The notes under the pieces are model-generated. The model searched no databases and had not been told where the DNA came from. It saw only the letters and a program-made list of their open reading frames with translations. 7,043 bases of DNA from positions 1-7,043 of the forward strand of contig JAUCGN010000089.1 in the NCBI GenBank assembly GCA_030378125.1, given 5' to 3'. The DNA comes from Thiotrichales bacterium HSG1. Lineage in GTDB: Bacteria; Pseudomonadota; Gammaproteobacteria; Beggiatoales; Beggiatoaceae. Every line of letters starts with the position of its first letter. Within the stretch, counting starts at the first letter, position 1. Shown one piece after another: positions 1-5,777 of the stretch. The position numbers and the translations under genes were made by a program.

Positions 1-79
1 TATTGGCATCACATCGAAACGAACCTTCTTGCATATTGCCATCACAAATTTCTAAGTAACGTACCAACGAATGTATTTT
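1..79 (-). other. Inverted exact copy of an internal gatB segment (probable chimeric contig end)
   Basis: Positions 1-79 are the exact reverse complement of positions 1881-1959, inside gatB (GatB residues 171-196 plus one base); I compared all 79 bases and found no mismatch. Identity stops abruptly at position 80 (T here, C expected). The junction lies in an A/T tract shared by both sides (TTTT), which looks like microhomology. A 79-bp piece of a gene, perfectly conserved, inverted, 1.8 kb from its source and exactly at the end of the sequence is best explained as a strand-switch chimera from whole-genome (multiple displacement) amplification or as an assembly error. A real gene-fragment duplication cannot be excluded from sequence alone. 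Positions 80-98 are probably true sequence downstream of ruvB. Confidence 0.85.
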
Positions 80-98
80 TCTTTGGATAATTTTCCAT

Positions 99-1118
99 TC
101 AAGCAAGAAATTGTTCTTTTTGAACCATACCAAAATGATTCCATGTTTGTTTGGTAACTAATCTTCCTCTGGGAGTACGCATTAAAAAGCCTTGTTGCAA
201 CAAAAATGGTTCTATAATATCTTCTATAGTTCCTCGTTCTTCGCCAATTATAGCAGCCAAAGTTTCTATTCCCACTGGCCCACCATCAAATTTTTCCATA
301 ATAGCCAACAACAACTTTCTGTCCATTACGTCCAAACCATATGTATCTATATTGAGTAAATCCAATGCTGCTTGTGCCACTGAAAGGGTAATCTTTCCAT
401 CAGCACGGACTTGTGCATAATCACGCACCCGTCTTAATAAACGGTTAGCAATTCTCGGAGTACCTCTGGAGCGATTAGCTAATTCTATTGCTCCTTCAGA
501 ATCTATAGGAACATTTAAAATATTGGCTGAACGATTAATAATAGTTGCCAAATCATCACTGTTATAAAATTCTAGTCTTTGAGTTATACCAAATCTATCT
601 CTTAATGGTGAAGTTAATAATCCAGCCCTTGTAGTAGCTCCTACCAAGGTAAAATGTGGCAAATCCAATTTTATAGAACGTGCCGCCGGTCCTTCACCAA
701 TCATAATATCTAGCTGAAAATCTTCCATTGCCGGATATAAAATTTCCTCAACTACTGGGCTTAAACGATGAATTTCATCAATAAATAATACATCCTTTGC
801 CTCAAGATTAGTTAGTAAAGCAGCTAAGTCACCAGCTCTTTCCAAAACTGGCCCGGAAGTTTGCCGAATATTAACTCCCATCTCATTGGCAATTATTAGA
901 GATAATGTGGTTTTACCAAGTCCGGGAGGACCAAAAATCAGCAAGTGATCCAACGCTTCCTTTCTGGAATTCGCTGCTGAAATAAAAATTTCCATTTGTT
1001 CACAAATATGTGGTTGTCCTATATAGTCGGTTAGATATTTTGGACGGATAGCATTGTCGATAACTTTATCTTCGGAGCTTTCAACCGGGCTGATTAAACG
1101 ATCAGTTTTAATAGTCAC
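99..1118 (-). CDS. ruvB: Holliday junction branch migration ATPase RuvB
   Basis: RuvB is the AAA+ motor that, with RuvA, drives branch migration of Holliday junctions before RuvC cuts them; it acts in the cytoplasm as hexameric rings on DNA. The 339-residue product is of normal family length. Visible motifs are Walker [10 protein letters not shown] (residues 63-71), Walker [11 protein letters not shown] (111-120, Asp114/Glu115), sensor 1 GATTRAG (160-166), the arginine-finger stretch PLRDRFGI (171-178), sensor 2 [12 protein letters not shown] (219-230), and the C-terminal winged-helix domain from about 263 with KFDGGPVG and RTPRGRLVT. The start codon is GTG, chosen because the protein then begins close to the usual RuvB N-terminus ([10 protein letters not shown]). 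No clear Shine-Dalgarno sequence precedes it. It is divergent from gatB, and no ruvA lies directly upstream, although ruvA and ruvB are adjacent in many proteobacteria. The identification is secure; the exact start is less so. Confidence 0.98.
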   Translation of the reverse strand: MTIKTDRLISPVESSEDKVIDNAIRPKYLTDYIGQPHICEQMEIFISAANSRKEALDHLLIFGPPGLGKTTLSLIIANEMGVNIRQTSGPVLERAGDLAALLTNLEAKDVLFIDEIHRLSPVVEEILYPAMEDFQLDIMIGEGPAARSIKLDLPHFTLVGATTRAGLLTSPLRDRFGITQRLEFYNSDDLATIINRSANILNVPIDSEGAIELANRSRGTPRIANRLLRRVRDYAQVRADGKITLSVAQAALDLLNIDTYGLDVMDRKLLLAIMEKFDGGPVGIETLAAIIGEERGTIEDIIEPFLLQQGFLMRTPRGRLVTKQTWNHFGMVQKEQFLA

Positions 1119-1170
1119 AGGATTTTTGGGGTGGGTAATTTATAAAAAAATACTACTCAGTTTATGAGTG

Positions 1171-1199
1171 ATTATCACATTTGGAATTGAATAAAGCAA
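1171..1199 (-). promoter_or_regulatory. Candidate sigma70 promoter for ruvB (extended -10)
   Basis: Reading the minus strand, TTGCTT (1199-1194) is followed after exactly 17 bp by GATAAT (1176-1171), and TG-n precedes the hexamer, making an extended -10 element TGTGATAAT (1179-1171). Transcription would begin near 1164, giving a leader of about 45 nt before the GTG start. The -35 match is poor (3 of 6), but the extended -10 compensates. This is a prediction from consensus matching only. Confidence 0.5.
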
Positions 1200-1282
1200 G
1201 AACTTATTGAGTAAATTAACGAACAGTACTCTGTGCAGGAATACCAAATTTTAAAACATTCTTCATCGGTACAGCCAAACTT

Positions 1283-1316
1283 GAATAGTCACTCCAAATC
1301 AATGCAGATATGTTAT
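1283..1316 (+). repeat. Diverged intergenic repeat, copy A (upstream of gatB)
   Basis: This 34-bp stretch aligns without gaps to 5669-5702 upstream of polA, with 27 of 34 bases identical. The longest shared blocks are TCCAAA, CAATGC and TATGTTAT. It lies 54 bp before the gatB start, and its last bases overlap the gatB extended -10 element. Weaker similarity may extend leftward to about 1216. Read on the minus strand, both copies can encode a similar peptide core (NISALIWSDY here). It could be a small dispersed repeat, a shared regulatory site, or a remnant of a small gene family; the sequence does not decide. Confidence 0.5.
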
Positions 1317-1319
1317 AAT
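1311..1319 (+). promoter_or_regulatory. Candidate extended -10 promoter for gatB
   Basis: TGTTATAAT contains a perfect -10 hexamer TATAAT (1314-1319) with the extended TG-n upstream. No good -35 hexamer sits 16-18 bp upstream (1291-1296 is ACTCCA), which is tolerable for extended -10 promoters. A start near 1326 would give a leader of about 45 nt. The element overlaps the end of repeat copy A. Confidence 0.55.
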
Positions 1320-1370
1320 GACAACACTCAATTAGAATTTGTTTACAAAATTTGATTCATAGGTAATTTT

Positions 1371-2807
1371 ATGACATGGGAAGTGGTTATCGGTCTAGAA
1401 ATTCACGCTCAATTAGCTACCAAAAGTAAAATTTTTTCCGGGGCAACAACTGCTTACGGTGCAGAACCAAATACTCAGGCTTGTGCAGTAGATTTAGGAA
1501 TGCCGGGAGTCTTGCCAGTGATTAATTCAGAAGCTGTACGGATGGCAGCCAAATTTGGATTAGCTATTGGAGCCGAAGTTGCACAACGTTCAGTATTTGC
1601 CCGCAAAAATTATTTTTATCCTGATTTACCAAAAGGTTATCAAATAAGTCAATTTGAATTACCAGTGGTTAATCAAGGACAGATACAAGTTGAAGTTGAT
1701 GGTAAAGAGAAAATTATTGGAATCACTAGAGCTCATTTGGAAGAAGATGCTGGTAAATCTTTACATGGTGATTTGCAAGGGCTAACTGGTGTTGATCTTA
1801 ATCGAGCTGGCACACCATTGTTGGAAATTGTTTCTGAACCAGATATGCGTTCTCCAAAAGAAGCTATCGCATACATGAAGAAAATACATTCGTTGGTACG
1901 TTACTTAGAAATTTGTGATGGCAATATGCAAGAAGGTTCGTTTCGATGTGATGCCAATATATCTATACGTTCTAAAGGTGAACAAGAACTTGGTACTCGA
2001 ACTGAGTTGAAAAACTTAAACTCTTTTAGATTTGTAGAACGGGCTTTAAACTTGGAAATTGAACGACAAATTGATGTATTAGAAAGTGGTAAAAAAGTGA
2101 TACAAGAGACTCGCTTATACGATTCTGATAAAAATGAAACTCGCTCTATGCGTTCTAAAGAAGAGGCTAATGACTATCGCTATTTCCATGACCCAGACTT
2201 ATTGCCATTGATTATCGAACCAGAATTTTTGGAGCAGCTAACTACCACTTTGCCAGAATTACCTGACGTTAAAACTCAACGCTTTATAAATCAATATAAC
2301 TTGTCACCATATGATGCTAATTCACTGACTAATAACAGAGAAATAGCTGATTATTTTGAACAAGTTGTTGAAAAATCAGGTAGTGAAGCTAAGTTGTGTG
2401 CTAACTGGGTGACTGGAGATTTATCAGCGTTTTTGAATAAAAATAATTTAGATATAACTGAATCTAAAGTCAATACAGAACAGCTTGCTGGTATGTTAAA
2501 ACGAGTTACTGATAATACTATTTCTGGTAAGATTGCTAAACAGGTATTTTCTGCCATGTGGAACGGTGAAGGTGATGCTGATGCTGTTATTGATAAACAA
2601 GGTTTAAAACAAGTAACTGACAGTGGTGCTATCGAAAAAATAATAGCTGAAGTCATCAGTCGCAGTCCCAAACAGGTTGAAGAATACCAAGCGGGTAAAG
2701 AAAAAGTATTTGGTTTTTTTGTTGGACAGGTTATGAAGGCTTCCAAAGGTAAAGCTAATCCTAAACAAGTTAATGAGTTGTTAAAAAAGCAACTGTTAAT
2801 GTTATAA
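1371..2807 (+). CDS. gatB: Asp-tRNA(Asn)/Glu-tRNA(Gln) amidotransferase subunit B
   Basis: GatB is the tRNA-binding and kinase subunit of the GatCAB amidotransferase. It activates Glu or Asp misacylated on tRNA(Gln) or tRNA(Asn) with ATP, for amidation using ammonia released by GatA. The 478-residue length is typical. Family motifs are visible in order: [10 protein letters not shown] (6-15), [14 protein letters not shown] (81-94), HLEEDAGKS (122-130), [17 protein letters not shown] (142-158), [12 protein letters not shown] (189-200), [11 protein letters not shown] (211-221), [13 protein letters not shown] (267-279), and a C-terminal YqeY-like domain over roughly the last 150 residues. The ATG at 1371 has an AGGT Shine-Dalgarno match at 1361-1364. 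gatC and gatA are not directly upstream; the neighbour there is divergent ruvB, so GatB must be paired with subunits encoded elsewhere. Residues 171-196 are duplicated, inverted, at the left end of the window. Confidence 0.98.
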   Translation: MTWEVVIGLEIHAQLATKSKIFSGATTAYGAEPNTQACAVDLGMPGVLPVINSEAVRMAAKFGLAIGAEVAQRSVFARKNYFYPDLPKGYQISQFELPVVNQGQIQVEVDGKEKIIGITRAHLEEDAGKSLHGDLQGLTGVDLNRAGTPLLEIVSEPDMRSPKEAIAYMKKIHSLVRYLEICDGNMQEGSFRCDANISIRSKGEQELGTRTELKNLNSFRFVERALNLEIERQIDVLESGKKVIQETRLYDSDKNETRSMRSKEEANDYRYFHDPDLLPLIIEPEFLEQLTTTLPELPDVKTQRFINQYNLSPYDANSLTNNREIADYFEQVVEKSGSEAKLCANWVTGDLSAFLNKNNLDITESKVNTEQLAGMLKRVTDNTISGKIAKQVFSAMWNGEGDADAVIDKQGLKQVTDSGAIEKIIAEVISRSPKQVEEYQAGKEKVFGFFVGQVMKASKGKANPKQVNELLKKQLLML

Positions 2808-2833
2808 CTCTTAAATAGTATCTTGAAGAAAAT

Positions 2834-2876
2834 AGGAGTCCAAACTTTAGTTTGGAAAGATAAATCTTGGACTCCT
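2834..2876. repeat. Nested, mutually exclusive inverted repeats between gatB and ccmG
   Basis: Two perfect inverted repeats share one arm. The outer pairs AGGAGTCCAA (2834-2843) with TTGGACTCCT (2867-2876), a 10-bp stem around a 23-nt loop. The inner pairs TCCAAACT (2839-2846) with AGTTTGGA (2849-2856), up to 8 bp with a very tight loop. Both use 2839-2843, so only one can form at a time. No T-run follows either on the plus strand, so neither is a classical intrinsic terminator for gatB; on the minus strand the outer stem is followed by moderately T-rich sequence. It may be an mRNA stability or processing structure, or a binding site for a dimeric protein. Function unknown. Confidence 0.6.
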
Positions 2877-2895
2877 GCCAAAACATTTACCTGAA

Positions 2896-2907
2896 AAGCT
2901 ATAGCTT
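2896..2907. repeat. 12-bp perfect palindrome upstream of ccmG
   Basis: AAGCTATAGCTT is perfectly self-complementary and lies 35 bp before the ccmG start. A 12-bp perfect dyad in an intergenic region could be an operator for a dimeric regulator, but one this AT-rich can also arise by chance. I see no convincing -35/-10 pair beside it. Confidence 0.35.
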
Positions 2908-2942
2908 CCATTGGTTTCATCTAAAAAAAGAGATTACTTACT

Positions 2943-3497
2943 ATGTTACGTTATTCTATACCATTGATAATATGTATTATTTTGGGTGGTTTTTTATATG
3001 TTGGTTTGAGTCTAAATCCTCGTGACATCGGTTCCACTAGAATTGATAAACCAGCCCCTAGTTTTTCTTTGCCATACCTTTTGGACATTAATAAAACTTT
3101 TAGTAACAAAGATTTTCAAAACCAAGTTTCAATATTTAACGTGTGGGCTTCTTGGTGTACTACCTGTCGTTATGAACATCCATTATTGATGCAATTAGCT
3201 AAACGTGGTTATGTTATTTATGGACTTAATTATAAAGATACTAAAGATGCGGCAAGTGAAGTATTGACCAAAACTGGAAATCCCTATATAGCTAGTGCTT
3301 TTGATAAAGATGGTAAGATCGGAATGGACTGGGGAGTAACTGGTACTCCTGAAACCTTTATCATTGATAAACAAGGTATTGTACGTTATAAATATACTGG
3401 TCAATTAACGGTAGATGTATTAAAACAAGAAGTCTTACCGTTGATAAAAAAATTGGAACAAGGTACGTTGCCCCTTAATGAAAATACAAAAAGCTAA
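2943..3497 (+). CDS. ccmG: Membrane-anchored thiol:disulfide oxidoreductase CcmG/DsbE (cytochrome c maturation)
   Basis: CcmG (DsbE) is a periplasmic thioredoxin-fold protein that reduces apocytochrome c or its partner CcmH so that heme can be attached. The 184-residue product has an uncleaved-looking N-terminal membrane anchor (about residues 4-24, rich in I, L, G) followed by the thioredoxin domain. The active site is WCTTC (Trp71, Cys72, Cys75) within NVWASWCTTCRYEHP; the family's usual NYKD (96-99) and GNPY (112-115) elements follow, and the cis-proline is in GTPET (134-138, Pro136). These features fit CcmG better than the generic TlpA or ResA groups, though these are close relatives. No other ccm gene is adjacent, which is unusual because ccmG is commonly in a ccm cluster. 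The gene is 135 bp after gatB in the same direction, with no clear promoter or strong Shine-Dalgarno site seen, so read-through from gatB is possible. Confidence 0.9.
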   Translation: MLRYSIPLIICIILGGFLYVGLSLNPRDIGSTRIDKPAPSFSLPYLLDINKTFSNKDFQNQVSIFNVWASWCTTCRYEHPLLMQLAKRGYVIYGLNYKDTKDAASEVLTKTGNPYIASAFDKDGKIGMDWGVTGTPETFIIDKQGIVRYKYTGQLTVDVLKQEVLPLIKKLEQGTLPLNENTKS

Positions 3498-3537
3498 AGT
3501 TATCTATTGAAAAGAAACTAAGTTTTGTTGGAATCAA

Positions 3538-3566
3538 TTGGTAAAAATTTACAATTCATGTATGAT
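3538..3566 (+). promoter_or_regulatory. Candidate sigma70 promoter for the PfkB-family kinase
   Basis: TTGGTA (3538-3543, 4 of 6 to consensus) and TATGAT (3561-3566, 5 of 6) are separated by exactly 17 bp. Transcription would begin near 3573, about 22 nt before the ATG at 3595. The placement also argues against translation starting at the upstream in-frame TTG at 3538, which coincides with the -35 box. Confidence 0.55.
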
Positions 3567-3594
3567 ATCGGGATTAGATCATAGAGAAAATTAT

Positions 3595-4533
3595 ATGTCA
3601 GCTTTAATTTGTGGTTCGTTTGCTTTTGACACTATCATGGTGTTTCACGATAAATTTAGACAGCATATTTTGCCGGATAAAATGCACATCCTAAACGTTT
3701 CATTCTTAGTACCTGATTTACGTCGAGAATTTGGTGGTTGTGCTGGTAATATTGCTTATAACCTAAATATATTAGGTGGTGATGCAATGCCAATGGGTAC
3801 AGTAGGGATGGATTTTGCTCCTTATGCTGAGTGGATGGATAAATGTGGTATTGCACGCACTTACGTTACTACAATAGATAATATTTATACTGCTCAAGCA
3901 TTTATAACTACTGACATGGATGACAACCAGATCACTGCCTTTCATCCAGGAGCAATGAATTTTTCTCACCATAATAAAATCTCGCAAACCGAAGGGGCAA
4001 CTATTGGTATAGTATCTCCAGATGGGCGAGAAGGTATGATTGAACATGCAAGGCAATTTGTAGCAGCTGGGATTCCATTTATTTTCGATCCGGGTCAGGG
4101 TATGCCGATGTTTGATGGCAATGACTTATTACAATTTATTGAACAAGCTAATTGGGTAATTGTAAACGATTATGAATGGCAACTAATGCATGAACGCACT
4201 GGTTTATCCGAACAACAAGTGGCAAAACGAGTGGAAGCACTGATAGTTACTAAAGGTGGTGATGGTTCTGTGATTTATACTGGTGATACAACTTATCAAA
4301 TTCCAAGAGCAGATGTAAAAGCTACTAATGATCCAACTGGATGTGGTGATGCTTTTCGAGGTGGTTTACTGTATGGCTTAATGAAGGATATTGATTGGGA
4401 AACAACTGGCAGGGTTGCGTCTCTTATGGGTGCGATTAAAGTTGAACATCATGGTACTCAAAATCATAAAATAACCATTGAAGGTTTTAAACAAAGATTT
4501 AAGCGTAATTTTGGGTATACCCTTTTGGTATAG
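3595..4533 (+). CDS. PfkB-family carbohydrate/nucleoside kinase, adenosine kinase-like
   Basis: The product (312 residues) is a ribokinase-fold (PfkB) kinase that transfers phosphate from ATP to a sugar or nucleoside hydroxyl. It opens with LICGSFAFDTIMVF and carries the substrate-side glycine motif GGCAGNIAYNL (47-57) and the C-terminal PfkB signature DPTGCGDAFRGG (246-257), in which Asp252 is the expected catalytic base. VNDYEW (190-195) and VTKGGDGS (218-225) match the region before the ATP site. The N-terminal stretch with HILPDKMHILNVSFLVP and LRREFGGCAGN resembles proteins annotated as adenosine kinase in Betaproteobacteria, so purine salvage (adenosine to AMP) is the best guess; ribokinase or another sugar kinase remains possible. 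I chose the ATG at 3595 rather than an in-frame TTG at 3538: the extra 19 residues look unlike the family and overlap the promoter. The Shine-Dalgarno site is weak. Confidence 0.92.
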   Translation: MSALICGSFAFDTIMVFHDKFRQHILPDKMHILNVSFLVPDLRREFGGCAGNIAYNLNILGGDAMPMGTVGMDFAPYAEWMDKCGIARTYVTTIDNIYTAQAFITTDMDDNQITAFHPGAMNFSHHNKISQTEGATIGIVSPDGREGMIEHARQFVAAGIPFIFDPGQGMPMFDGNDLLQFIEQANWVIVNDYEWQLMHERTGLSEQQVAKRVEALIVTKGGDGSVIYTGDTTYQIPRADVKATNDPTGCGDAFRGGLLYGLMKDIDWETTGRVASLMGAIKVEHHGTQNHKITIEGFKQRFKRNFGYTLLV

Positions 4534-4545
4534 GCTTTGTACCTG

Positions 4546-4572
4546 AGATTTTTACCCCAATAATCTTTTTTT
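4546..4572 (+). terminator. Weak candidate intrinsic terminator after the kinase gene
   Basis: AGATT (4546-4550) can pair with AATCT (4562-4566), with two further inner A-T pairs across a mismatch and an ACCCC loop, followed directly by a run of seven T (4566-4572). The T-run and its position 12 bp past the stop codon support termination, but the stem is short and AT-rich, so it is a weak candidate. Confidence 0.4.
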
Positions 4573-4598
4573 GCAAAAATTACTAATCTGTTTAGAAT
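4571..4598 (+). promoter_or_regulatory. Candidate promoter for cyoE
   Basis: TTGCAA (4571-4576, 4 of 6) and TAGAAT (4593-4598, 5 of 6) are 16 bp apart and lie just after the T-run of the candidate terminator. A start near 4605 would give a leader of about 45 nt. An alternative -10, TATAAA at 4611-4616, lacks a matching -35. The region is so AT-rich that chance matches are likely. Confidence 0.38.
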
Positions 4599-4649
4599 TA
4601 TACAAATCTATATAAAGCTACTCACCAGGTTGCATTAACGAATAATCTA

Positions 4650-5570
4650 ATGGAAACAACATCTAATAATTTATCCATCAGTTTGAAAAAATACCTAGAG
4701 TTATGTAAACCAAAGGTAGTGTTATTAATCATATTTACAGCAATAGTAGGTATGTTGTTGTCAACCCAAGGAACGTTAGTGTGGCAAACAGTAATATTTG
4801 CTACTTTGGGTATTGGACTTGCGTCAGCGTCAGGGGCAGCAATTAACCAATTAGTTGAGCGTCGAATTGATGCAGTCATGGAACGTACCAAACACCGACC
4901 TTTACCACAAGGTGATTTAGACGAAAAAAAGGCTTTAATTTTTGCTTTAGGAATAGGGGTCATTGCCATACTAATTCTATTGTTTTTGGTTAATTTGCTG
5001 ACTGCTGTACTCACTTTCATTTCTTTAATTGGTTATGCAGTAATTTATACAATTTTTCTTAAACGCTCAACTTCGCAAAACATCGTTTTAGGTGGAGCAG
5101 CTGGGGCAGCACCGCCATTATTAGGCTGGACTGCGATGACAGGAGAAGTTCAATCAGAAGCTTTGTTATTGTTTTTAATTATTTTTGTGTGGACTCCACC
5201 TCATTTTTGGGCTTTGGCAATTCGGCGTAGAGAAGAGTATGCAAAAGTTGGTATTCCAATGTTACCAGTCACTCACGGAGTACCTTTCACTAAACTACAA
5301 ATATTACTTTACACTATACTTTTAGTAGCAGTGACTATTTTGCCTTTTATTATCCAAATGAGTGGTTTGATTTATCTAGCCGGAGCAATTGCGTTAGGGG
5401 TAGGTTTTTTGCGTTATGCTATCGCATTGTATTTAGCTGATGATTATGACAAGTTAGCAATGAAAACTTTTGGTTATTCAATATTTTATTTAAACCTATT
5501 ATTTATGTTTTTTCTAGCAGACCATTATGCCCGTATTTTTATAAGAACATTTTTTTTGGGTGACTTTTAA
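4650..5570 (+). CDS. cyoE: Protoheme IX farnesyltransferase (heme O synthase)
   Basis: CyoE/CtaB is an inner-membrane UbiA-family prenyltransferase that adds farnesyl from farnesyl diphosphate to heme B, giving heme O for terminal heme-copper oxidases (directly, or after conversion to heme A). The 306-residue product is of family length with about eight or nine hydrophobic segments, for example at 22-38, 45-62, 95-136, 172-190, 217-235, 239-259 and 274-290. The prenyl-diphosphate/Mg binding region is NQLVERRIDAVMERTKHRPL (66-85, Asn66 and Asp74). The heme O synthase signature is in YTIFLKRSTSQNIVLGGAAG (133-152) with APPLLGW after it; WTPPHFWALAIRRREEYA (181-198) is also typical. No cytochrome oxidase subunit gene is adjacent, whereas cyoE/ctaB is often in such a cluster. 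No Shine-Dalgarno sequence is evident before the ATG at 4650; the start fits homologues, in which the first helix follows a short LKKYLELCKPK-like lead. Confidence 0.96.
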   Translation: METTSNNLSISLKKYLELCKPKVVLLIIFTAIVGMLLSTQGTLVWQTVIFATLGIGLASASGAAINQLVERRIDAVMERTKHRPLPQGDLDEKKALIFALGIGVIAILILLFLVNLLTAVLTFISLIGYAVIYTIFLKRSTSQNIVLGGAAGAAPPLLGWTAMTGEVQSEALLLFLIIFVWTPPHFWALAIRRREEYAKVGIPMLPVTHGVPFTKLQILLYTILLVAVTILPFIIQMSGLIYLAGAIALGVGFLRYAIALYLADDYDKLAMKTFGYSIFYLNLLFMFFLADHYARIFIRTFFLGDF

Positions 5571-5585
5571 TGACTGAACGGTGGA

Positions 5586-5606
5586 CTTGAAGTATTAAAC
5601 TTTAAG
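5586..5606. repeat. Small stem-loop after cyoE
   Basis: CTTGAAG (5586-5592) can pair with CTTTAAG (5600-5606), seven pairs including one G-U, around a seven-base loop. It begins 16 bp after the cyoE stop codon. No T-run follows, so it is not a proper intrinsic terminator; it may be a 3'-end stabilising structure or chance. Confidence 0.25.
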
Positions 5607-5668
5607 CAAAATGTAAGGTTAAAATATCTTCCAGACCTAATGCTCCTGTGATAATGCCAATTGCAACC

Positions 5669-5702
5669 GGATAGTTCTTCCAAACCAATGCTGGTATGTT
5701 AT
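5669..5702 (+). repeat. Diverged intergenic repeat, copy B (upstream of polA)
   Basis: Partner of the copy at 1283-1316 (27 of 34 identical, no gaps), in the same orientation relative to its downstream gene and 75 bp before polA. Here the extended -10 equivalent is TGTTATTGT, a poorer match than upstream of gatB, and the likelier polA promoter begins just after it. On the minus strand an uninterrupted frame (stop at 5604-5602, possible TTG start at 5721) could encode 39 residues with the core NIPALVWKNY, similar to the minus-strand peptide of copy A. I do not call it as a gene. Confidence 0.5.
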
Positions 5703-5704
5703 TG

Positions 5705-5734
5705 TTGACTCTATCCTCCAACAGATAATATCAT
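5705..5734 (+). promoter_or_regulatory. Candidate sigma70 promoter for polA
   Basis: TTGACT (5705-5710, 5 of 6 to consensus) and TATCAT (5729-5734, 5 of 6) are separated by 18 bp. This is the best -35/-10 pair in the window. Transcription would begin near 5741, about 37 nt before the polA ATG. Confidence 0.55.
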
Positions 5735-5777
5735 GTAAAATATTGATTTATTTAAAACTGTATTAACCTAAATTTTT

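Noticed and set aside
1..79. A second gatB pseudogene or recombination relic downstream of ruvB
   Set aside because: The copy has no mismatch over 79 bp and lies exactly at the contig end, while a relic would normally show some divergence. An artefact is favoured, though not proven.
1155..1169. Hairpin ACTCA/TGAGT on the minus strand followed by a T-run (1150-1143), terminator-like
   Set aside because: The stem is only 5 bp and AT-rich, and it would sit between the predicted ruvB promoter and ruvB. It is probably chance in AT-rich sequence.
2351..2920. Long minus-strand open frame (189 codons) under the end of gatB and the following spacer
   Set aside because: It is mostly antisense to the well-supported gatB and its sequence resembles no family I recognise. 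Its apparent cysteine/serine-rich composition is what reverse translation of an AT-rich gene gives.
3538..3594. In-frame TTG-initiated N-terminal extension (19 residues) of the PfkB-family kinase
   Set aside because: The family-like sequence begins at MSALICGSF (3595), and the TTG coincides with a -35 box 17 bp from a TATGAT -10 box, so this stretch is more likely promoter and leader.
4513..4522. GGGTATACCC palindrome followed by TTTT near the end of the kinase gene
   Set aside because: It is inside the coding sequence (residues near GYTLL) and has no loop as a hairpin, so it is not credible as a terminator.
5571..5777. A real small protein gene in the cyoE-polA spacer
   Set aside because: The only open frame of note is a 39-codon minus-strand frame with a TTG start. 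This is not enough to call a gene, so it is kept only as a finding.
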